A stretch of DNA of 64,000 nt from the NCBI RefSeq assembly GCF_947172395.1, contig NC_069086.1, forward strand, positions 12,432,501-12,496,500, written 5' to 3'. A program made the position numbers and the translations under genes. Numbering within the stretch: position 1 is the stretch's first letter; each line of letters starts with the position of its first letter. This document shows positions 56,930 to 64,000 of this stretch, piece after piece. Below the pieces are notes generated by a model. That model saw nothing but the letters and a program-made list of their open reading frames with translations. It was not told the origin of the DNA and made no database searches. The DNA comes from Bicyclus anynana. Taxonomy: Eukaryota > Arthropoda > Insecta > Lepidoptera > Nymphalidae.

Positions 56930-57185
56930 TCAAGTCGTCAATATTCTCCTTCAGTGCGCTTTCATTTGAGACCCCACTCGAGTATATTTATAGACATTAG
57001 GTTCTTCCCCACTTTCACCCCCCACAACTTTTAAACGACTCAACCGATTTTCATCAAACATGTCTAAGAACACTCGCCCGCAAGTCACATTTGATACAGA
57101 AAAAACTAAATTGAAATCGCTTCATCCGTTCGAGAGGTATGGTGCCACAGACAGACTGACAGATAGACAGACACGTCAAATTTAG
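56930..57185 (-). mobile_element. CCCCCGACGC-type interspersed repeat (minus)
   Basis: CATTTGAGACCCCACTCGAG, AACGACTCAACCGATTTTCA and CAGACAGACTGACAGATAGA mirror 31941-32240. Confidence 0.6.
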
Positions 57186-57472
57186 TGCCAAGCCAGTGTC
57201 GTGTTTTAATTAAAGCTGTTTCTGAAAGAACCACAGAAATTTTGTAGTTAAAACGTGTTTAATTAAAACATCACTTCAAACTTGGCGCTTGGCACCGCCT
57301 TCAAACTGATCAGAGGGTAGCACAAAATAGGATGTTATTTTTTGCTTTTTAGTTAAAGTTATTTTTTGACTTGGAAGTCGGTTAAATTTTTTTAATAAAT
57401 TTTTTTATAAAAATATTCAAAATATTTTATTATAGGTTAGTTAGTTAGTTAGGTATAGATATTATTTAGCTT

Positions 57473-57799
57473 TTTTTTACAAATTAGCCCTTGACAACAA
57501 TCTCACCTGATGGTAAGTGATAATGCAATTTAAGATGAGATCGGGCTAACTTGGTAGAAGGAGAATGAAAATCCACACCCCTTTTGGTTTCTACACGACA
57601 TCGTACCGGTATGCTAAATTGCTTGGGGTTACGTTTTTGCCGGTACGGTGGTATACCCTGGTAACTAGCCACGGCCGATGCCTCCCACCAGCCAGACCTG
57701 AACCAATTATGAAAACCTCAATCGGCCCAGCTGGGGATCGAACCTATGACCTCCGACTTGTGAATCCACCGCGCATACCACTACGCCACAGAGGCCGTC
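57473..57799 (-). mobile_element. tRNA-derived SINE type II, full length (minus)
   Basis: Starts with a T tract, then ACAATCTCACCTGATGGTAA, CACGACATCGTACCGGTATG, CAGCTGGGGATCGAACCTAT and CTACGCCACAGAGGCCGTC. The frames listed here on either strand are SINE shadows. Confidence 0.9.
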
Positions 57800-58045
57800 A
57801 AAAACTGTTGTTTCTTATTACGAAAAATAAATAGTAAGTGTCATACAAACAGTCGGGAACCTCTTTCACGAATGTATCTAGGTGGCAGTGAGCTCTGACA
57901 GTGATAGAATGTGCGCGGGGCTCCGATAGATTAGCCGGCTAAACCACTTGTCACTGCTTCACTTGCGATAACTGATAGGGTGTCAGGGACCTAAGACGAT
58001 AAGACCTAATTCTTTACGTTATACACAAGGAAATTTTATAAAATA

Positions 58046-58236
58046 GTAGCTGATGCCGCGCGGTTTCACTGGCGTGGTTCCCGTTCCCGTAGGTATATGG
58101 AAATAATGTTAGCCTATAGCCTTCCTCGATAAATGGGCTATCTGACACTGAAAGAATTTTTCAAATCGGATCAGTAGTTCCTAAAATTAGCGCGTTCAAT
58201 GAAACACACTCTTCAGCTTTATAATATTAGTATAGA
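58046..58236 (-). mobile_element. Nonautonomous Helitron, GAAACCGCG subfamily (minus)
   Basis: TAGCTGATGCCGCGCGGTTT at the left to TTTATAATATTAGTATAGA at the right, abutting a second Helitron end. Confidence 0.82.
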
Positions 58237-58300
58237 CTAGCGAACCCGCGGTTTTACTCGCGTAGTTCACATTCCCGTAGAAATGTGGGGATAAATATTT
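58237..58300 (-). mobile_element. Second Helitron 3' end, abutting the previous one
   Basis: CTAGCGAACCCGCGGTTTTA and GTTCACATTCCCGTAGAAAT: a GC-hairpin end starting exactly where the previous element's 5' end stops, truncated by the SINE at 58308. Confidence 0.65.
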
Positions 58301-58307
58301 ATGTGGA

Positions 58308-58598
58308 GGTAAGTGACAGCCCAGTGGATATGACCTCTGCCTCCGATTTGGGTGGAGTTCGAATCTTGTCCGGGGCATGCATCTCCAACTTTTCAGTTGT
58401 TTGCATTTAAAGAAATTAAAATATCATGAGTCTCAAACGCTGAAGGAAAAACATCGTGAGGGAACCTGCATACCTGAGAATTTTCTTAATTCTCTGCGTG
58501 TGTGAAGTCTGCGCATTGGGCCAGCGTGGTGGACTATTGGGCTTACCCCTCTCACTCTGAAAGGAGACTCGAGCTCAGCAGTAAGCCGAATATGGCTA
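58308..58598 (+). mobile_element. SINE type I, near full length
   Basis: AGTGACAGCCCAGTGGATAT, GGTGGAGTTCGAATCTTGTC, CAGCGTGGTGGACTATTGGG and AGCAGTAAGCCGAATATGG. It is inserted next to two abutting Helitrons. Confidence 0.85.
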
Positions 58599-59307
58599 AT
58601 TTATATTTATTTATTACTTACTATATATATAATAACAAAGTTTTTCTTCTTTGTGCTTGTCGGCTAAAAACTTTTATAGCGGTCGAATAAAATCTCTTGT
58701 TAAATACTGAGTTCTCAATACAAATTAGTTTAACCCCCATTTAATTTTCTTTATAAATTATTTTTATAACAAAAGTAGCCATGACCAGTACTTCTATAAA
58801 TTACTATATATCTTTATTGAGATGAGTGCAACTTTTATGCCTGAAATTGTAAAACAGTGTTTTCGGATTATCGATATATTACGGAATAAGATAATTTATA
58901 CCAGATTTAAGACCATTTAAATGTAATAAATTAATTATTATGTAAAAGTTAAGACAGCAACGTGTGCTGTGTACTAAAGCTAAGCTATTTGTTAATAAAA
59001 GAACGCACTTGTTTTTCAGCCAAAAGATTTTATAATCGTGTCGCAGGTGTTTGGAAGTTAAGTTAAAAACAACTTAACCAAGCTTTACGTCCTACCTTAA
59101 TCTCGAAAATACTTTTGTTTGAAATTATTTAGAATTCATTTTTGTTAGACCGAATTTTGGCGTCGTCTATGTTTTATACTCTACCTAGCTAACACCTTAG
59201 CCAAAGTAATGTGCCTTAGCTACCTAGCTAGAAACTGTCATAACACACCAGTAAAACATTGCGGTAAGGTAAATCTGCACGGATTCGCATCCATGAATTT
59301 ATATAAA

Positions 59308-59502
59308 CTAGCTGACGCAGCGCGGTTTTACACACGTGTTGTTCCCGTTCCCGTAAGAATACGGGGATAATATATAACCTATAGCCTTTCTCGATAAATG
59401 GGCTATCTAACACTTAAAGAATTTTTCAAATACCAGTAATACCTGAGATTAGTGCTTTCAAGCAAACAAACAAACAAACTCTTCAGCTTTATAATATTAT
59501 AT
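59308..59502 (-). mobile_element. Nonautonomous Helitron, GAAACCGCG subfamily (minus)
   Basis: CTAGCTGACGCAGCGCGGTT at the left, CTCGATAAATGGGCTATCTA inside, CAGCTTTATAATATTATATA at the right. Confidence 0.82.
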
Positions 59503-61997
59503 ATATGTTTTGGTTTTAAAAAAATAGTGTTTAAATTTAAATTGAATTTAATACAATAAAGAGTTTCTATTCCCGTGGGACGAATTCCTAAGTTGGTGCA
59601 AATATAATTTAAAATTTTATCTCATTTTGTTTTTGGCAAAATACGACGCTTCTGGCGTTGTTGGTGCCAATCGGAACTTTTCCAATGCAATTTGTTCTTT
59701 AAAATATTAAACCTATCTTTTATTTTCTTGTTCTTTTACAAATTTTCCGATCTACCTTCTGTTTGGGAATTTATTGTACTTACCTATTTTATCAGTTCAT
59801 CAAATACATTATGACCTTCAAAAATATAAACTGAGAATTTAATACTAAAGTTGTTATTAAAATAATTGTTCTTCAACCCTAATGAGAAAAACTAGCTAAA
59901 GCGAACATGGTATCCTTTGATATTACAAGAATATGTATTCTAAGTTTCTCAATAATCTGTTGAGATTGTAAATTGACATAGAGCATCCTGGATATGCAAA
60001 AGCATTCATAATATTGACGGTTTCACAAAGCGCTTTGTTTATGTCTAGTCTAGTCTATGTATAGTCTAGTCCAGAAGATCAGATTTCAATTTCAATTAAA
60101 TTCCTTATCAAGGCACAGCTAACACAAATATTACTAAGGATCTTGAAGGTTTAATAATAAAAACGCACGACGTAGGTGGATAAAAATTATATTTTTAGCA
60201 TTTTGAATTTCTCTCTCCTTCTTTCTTTTTTGCTTTTAGCAATGGTAGGTATTGTTGACAAAGTATAAGCTCGTTAAAATAGTCAAATTACGTCTGGTTT
60301 TATGACCTCATAAAGCTTTGAAATTTAATTTCGCCGGCACGTACTGTCTATATTAAATGGTTTCCAAAATGCTTGACCCGTACTCAGTATAAATTACATG
60401 TACCTACTACTTTAAATTTTATTTAGTTCTACAATTTTGCTATTTTTTTTTCTTCGACTTATTGAGATAAAATAACATACATAACACAATATGGTATTTC
60501 ATCGTATAGGTACTGTTCTGACGTACTCGTAGGAGAGGACAAATTATAAATACTCTATCTAAATTAATTAATTATTAGAATACTTTTATATTTTTTTTTT
60601 TGGTAAATCATATTTTATTTATCGTGTCGTGGTTGTGGCACAATACTAAACTCAGAAACACAATTATCCACACACTTTAATAAATTCGCGTATAAAAGTG
60701 GGCGGATAATTGTACCTCTGAGTATATTTCCCATTAATGAGTATGTTATGTCTTATTAACATAATGGAGGATATCGTATCCTGAAATGCCTCAAACACGA
60801 TACGGGCCGAAGACATCACGATACACTTTCATTAAATGTTCGTAGTGGCCCATGGGGATGATGACTAGGTTTGAATATATTGATTTTTATGATACATTCG
60901 GGTAAATAATGACAATGTTAATTAATTTATACATAAAAAGCAAAGATTGAATATTTGCAAAATAAATAAGATTATAAAATTTCAAAATCGATTAAAAGTC
61001 TTTTATCGTAATTAGATGAAAATTCATACAGTTTTAGCTTCCTTATATTAAATATGACATTTTTTAATAAATGAACTATAAACATAAACGCACAAATAAC
61101 AAAGATATTAGTAATTTTGTTTGAACGCACATACAAATCTAACCATCATTACCTACGACGTCATTAGTTCGTGCCATTTTGTATGGGGCGTTTTTCAGGG
61201 ATCCGCGGCAGCGGCGCAAATGTGACCCTTTAAATCCCTGTAGCTCCGAAAGTAATGATCGCAGATACCCTTTTACTTTTACAAAATTGCTTTACTATTA
61301 GCGTACTTTTAATTTATATAAAATTTAAAAAATTGTCATCATCCCTATTATTTGGTATGTCTTGGCGGGATACTGCCGTGTCCCCTAATTTATAAATACC
61401 TAACAATACCTATGATAACAATACCCACGAGAAGGTTTAGCTAAGTCGGTCGGTTAAGCCCGCAAACACGTACGAATAGGTTTTGGAGCAATTTAGTCGG
61501 TCTTATTTATTTTGTGGATATAAGGGTCCAGCAGTGGCAACGCCGGCGATGAGAATAAATGAGGAGTGTACTGAAAAGCTGTTTGCGCTAATCCCACCGG
61601 ATCTTTATCACGTCTTGACGATACTGTGGAAAATCATTGCTTCATTATCATCTGAATGCTTTGTATTGGTTGCTAGTTTTTCTTTCAAGCACTTATTCGC
61701 CTTCGGTTCCCATCAGGCGATGCTTCTGCACTCTCCAAAACCCCCGATATATTTACCATGTTGCTCCAATGCGACTTAAAGGGCATAAGATGTGACGTGT
61801 CTTGAATCTTTAAGAATCTTTCATCATCGTCACTTAGAATTTACAACCGTCAACTGCAGTATCTTGTGATCTGAAGCTACAAAGGTAAGTGGATCAAAGA
61901 TATAGTTAGTTCGATGTCACACACCTTCAATTTGGGGTTAAAAAAGAGGCAAGAAGCATACCCCAAAAGTCGGTCACTAAGATTAAAGCGTGGCAAT
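59503..61997. other. AT-rich stretch with no recognised gene
   Basis: Includes the inverted repeat at 60651, a GC-rich patch at 61170-61260 (TCAGGGATCCGCGGCAGCGG), and a 98-codon plus frame at 61483-61779 with no motif I can place. Confidence 0.45.
60651..60722. repeat. Small inverted repeat
   Basis: CTCAGAAACACAATTATCCA and GGATAATTGTACCTCTGAG pair imperfectly around about 22 bp. Confidence 0.6.
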
Positions 61998-62085
61998 GGC
62001 ATCTTAGATTGCATCATCACTTTCCATCAGGTGAGATTGTAGTCAAGGGCCAACTTGTAAAGAATAAAGAATAAAAAAAAAACTC
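61998..62085 (+). mobile_element. SINE type II / LINE tail fragment
   Basis: GGCATCTTAGATTGCATCAT, CCATCAGGTGAGATTGTAGT and CAACTTGTAAAGAATAAAGA: only the 3' tail shared by type II SINEs and their partner LINE, with a duplicated A-rich end. Confidence 0.7.
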
Positions 62086-62449
62086 AAGAAGTAACTAAAG
62101 AATAAAAAAAACTCAAGAAGTAACTAAATACTACTACACAAATTTACTAGTACTTTTTCACAAATACCTTCAGTTCCAACTAATCGCTTGTAATTTGAAA
62201 CTAACTATCGTAAAATACGCGTTACGGCCGCTGAAATTAGTTGGGTAGTCAATCGTAAGTCTGTGGTAAAACTGATAAGTAATGGTAGCAAAAACGTGTC
62301 GCATCCTAAAGTCTTTGTTCCGAAAATAAAGGACTTCGCAAGTGTGGCGAATAGAAGTGATTTTCCGAGCCGTTTTCCGGGTCGCTAATTTACAGAAATC
62401 GTTGTGGGAAGCGCGAGTACTTACTTCAGTATCAGATTAAATGAAAGCT

Positions 62450-62649
62450 NNNNNNNNNNNNNNNNNNNNNNNNNNNNNNNNNNNNNNNNNNNNNNNNNNN
62501 NNNNNNNNNNNNNNNNNNNNNNNNNNNNNNNNNNNNNNNNNNNNNNNNNNNNNNNNNNNNNNNNNNNNNNNNNNNNNNNNNNNNNNNNNNNNNNNNNNNN
62601 NNNNNNNNNNNNNNNNNNNNNNNNNNNNNNNNNNNNNNNNNNNNNNNNN
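62450..62649. other. Assembly gap (200 N)
   Basis: Exactly 200 N. It cuts directly into the open reading frame of a LINE that continues on its right side, which suggests the assembly broke at a recent repeat copy. Confidence 0.98.
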
Positions 62650-62650
62650 C

Positions 62651-64000
62651 AACTTGACAGACAAAGCCAAATTTCTTGGTATTATATTAGATAGAAAACT
62701 AAACGGATTTGCACATTCACAATATATTACTAAAAAATGTGAGAAAGGTATCAATGTTCTACGGGCTGTAGCAGGAGTATGGTGGGGAGCTCACGCTTAC
62801 TCCTTAAAACTATTATACAATGCACTAGTTCGTAGTCACATTGATTACTGTTCATTCATTTTAGATCCCTTAAATAAAACTACCTCAGAACTGCTGAACC
62901 GAATTCAATATAGGTCTCTTAGAATTGTTTTAGGGGCAATGAAGTCATCCCCCACAAATGCTCTACAAGTTGAATGTGTTGATCCTCCCCTGCATCTCAG
63001 GCGACAATATCTATGTGATAGATTTATCAGTAAAACACTTCAGCTTTCCTCCCACCCTCTATGGTCCAAATTAACCCAGCTGTCAAAAGTTATTAGCCCT
63101 AGTAATCCCTCTCCATGTCTCCTTAATAGTTTTGAAAAATTCACTAAGCTTCCGCATCCCTTGTCATCATTATCAATAAATCCTCTATACTCTACATCAT
63201 ACGAGGCCCTTGTTTACAATCCTCCTGTGATTACAGATCTGGGTCTAACTAAAGATGCCCCTGATACCAACACAAAGTTCCAAGAAATTGTTCATCAAAA
63301 TTGGTCAAATTACTTGTACATTTACACAGATGCTTCAAAACTCTCCCCTGAAAGTTGTGTTGGTGCAGCTTGCTGGGTTCCCAAATATAAAATAGTCTTG
63401 CAATTTAAATGTCCTCCAGAAACCTCGGTGTTCACAGGAGAGGCTGTTGCCTTGTTAGAGGCAATCCTGTTTGCCCGATCCCATAACATAAAACAAACTG
63501 TTATTTTTACTGACTCCCTTAGCTGCATATATTCCATAAGGGAAAATCCTTTTAGAAGTAAGTCCAAATTTCCTATTATACTACAGATTAGGGAAGCTCT
63601 GTTCTCATGTCATGAAATCGGTTTGTCTATATTTCTAGCATGGATACCCAGTCATTCCGGCATCTCTGGTAATGAATCTGCGGACTCTTGTGCTAAGGCA
63701 GCTGTACAACTTGGCTCATTGGAACATTTTAAAAATTATTCACATGACCTCAGTACCTTAGCAAAAAACTATTTAGATAAATCTTGGCAATCATTCTTTA
63801 ACCACTCAAAAACCTTTAAAGGTAAATTTTATGCATCAATTCAACCAAATATACCCAAGCGACCTTGGTTCTTTCACCATAGGTATGCTGACCGATGGGT
63901 CACCTCTACAATATCCCGTTTAAGACTTGGTCATGCCTGTACACCTGTCCACTTGAACAAAATTAGAGTGAGAGATCACTCTCTGTGCGAATGTGGTTTG
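62651..64000 (+). CDS. Non-LTR retrotransposon ORF2, C-terminal part (RT end + RNase H), partial at both ends
   Basis: The frame is open for all 450 codons from the gap to the window end, with no stop or frameshift. Residues about 1-130 match the C-terminal part of a LINE reverse transcriptase/thumb (FLGIILD near the start, then LLYNALVRSHIDYCSFI and a Leu/Arg-rich helix). Residues about 221-350 form an RNase H domain with every expected acidic or His position: D227 (YTDASK), E264 (GEAVALLEA), D288 (FTDSL), H335 (PSHSGISG) and D345 (NESAD). After that come RLRLGH (423-428) and the first cysteines of a tail motif (CECG, 446-449). An RNase H after RT points to the I/R1/LOA-like part of the Jockey supergroup rather than RTE or CR1. 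The intact frame suggests a young, possibly active copy. Endonuclease, RT core and 3' end are not in the window. Confidence 0.92.

Larger units (their letters stand above)
55784..57386. mobile_element. 1.6-kb composite bounded by TTAACCGACTTC inverted ends
   Basis: TTAACCGACTTCAAAAAGGA at the left and TTGGAAGTCGGTTAAA at the right. Inside are a T-rich tract, a 130-bp tandem repeat (56088-56516) and a reverse copy of the CCCCCGACGC-type repeat (56930-57185). No long frame. It may be a larger relative of the 200-bp foldbacks or a nest of insertions. Confidence 0.45.

Noticed and set aside
61483..61779. 98-codon plus-strand frame as a gene
   Set aside because: No recognisable motif, no splice context I can support, and length is within chance for this composition.

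Overview
The window is insect nuclear DNA, almost certainly from a moth or butterfly. The base is AT-rich, and interspersed repeats typical of Lepidoptera are dense: short nonautonomous Helitrons that start TCTATACTAATATTATAAA and end CTAG, tRNA-derived SINEs with (TGA)n or poly(A) tails, RTE and CR1/Jockey-type LINE fragments, and many foldback/MITE elements. There are no operons, CRISPR arrays or other prokaryotic features. Two runs of exactly 200 N (10805-11004 and 62450-62649) are scaffold gaps of nominal size.

Layout. (1) 1-10578 and 14661-24860 are two direct copies of the same >=10 kb segment. They differ by substitutions, small indels and different TE insertions. About 4.1 kb of other sequence, including a gap, lies between them. 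(2) 24861-28680 is AT-rich and holds one MITE and one SINE but no recognisable gene. (3) 28680-39510 carries, on the minus strand, the last four exons of what I read as one host gene (39349-39508, 36501-36606, 35070-35253, 29009-29113). Splice sites and phases agree throughout. Joined, they give a 184-residue C-terminal part of a single-pass membrane protein: Thr/Ser-rich stalk, transmembrane helix, basic stop-transfer and cytoplasmic tail. I do not recognise the family. The introns hold Helitrons, SINEs and MITEs. (4) 39510-62449 is probably upstream intron or intergenic DNA. It is dominated by TEs, with one GC-rich island near 44.7-44.9 kb that could hide an exon or regulatory element. (5) 62651-64000, directly after the second gap, is one uninterrupted reading frame of 450 codons: the C-terminal part of a non-LTR retrotransposon ORF2 (end of RT, complete-looking RNase H, start of a Cys-rich tail). 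It runs off the window.

The main points for follow-up are whether the 10-kb duplication is real or an unmerged second haplotype, the identity of the minus-strand gene, the in-frame open extension after its UAG stop, and two hairpins in copy B that look like template-switch mutations because copy A shows the ancestral arrangement.
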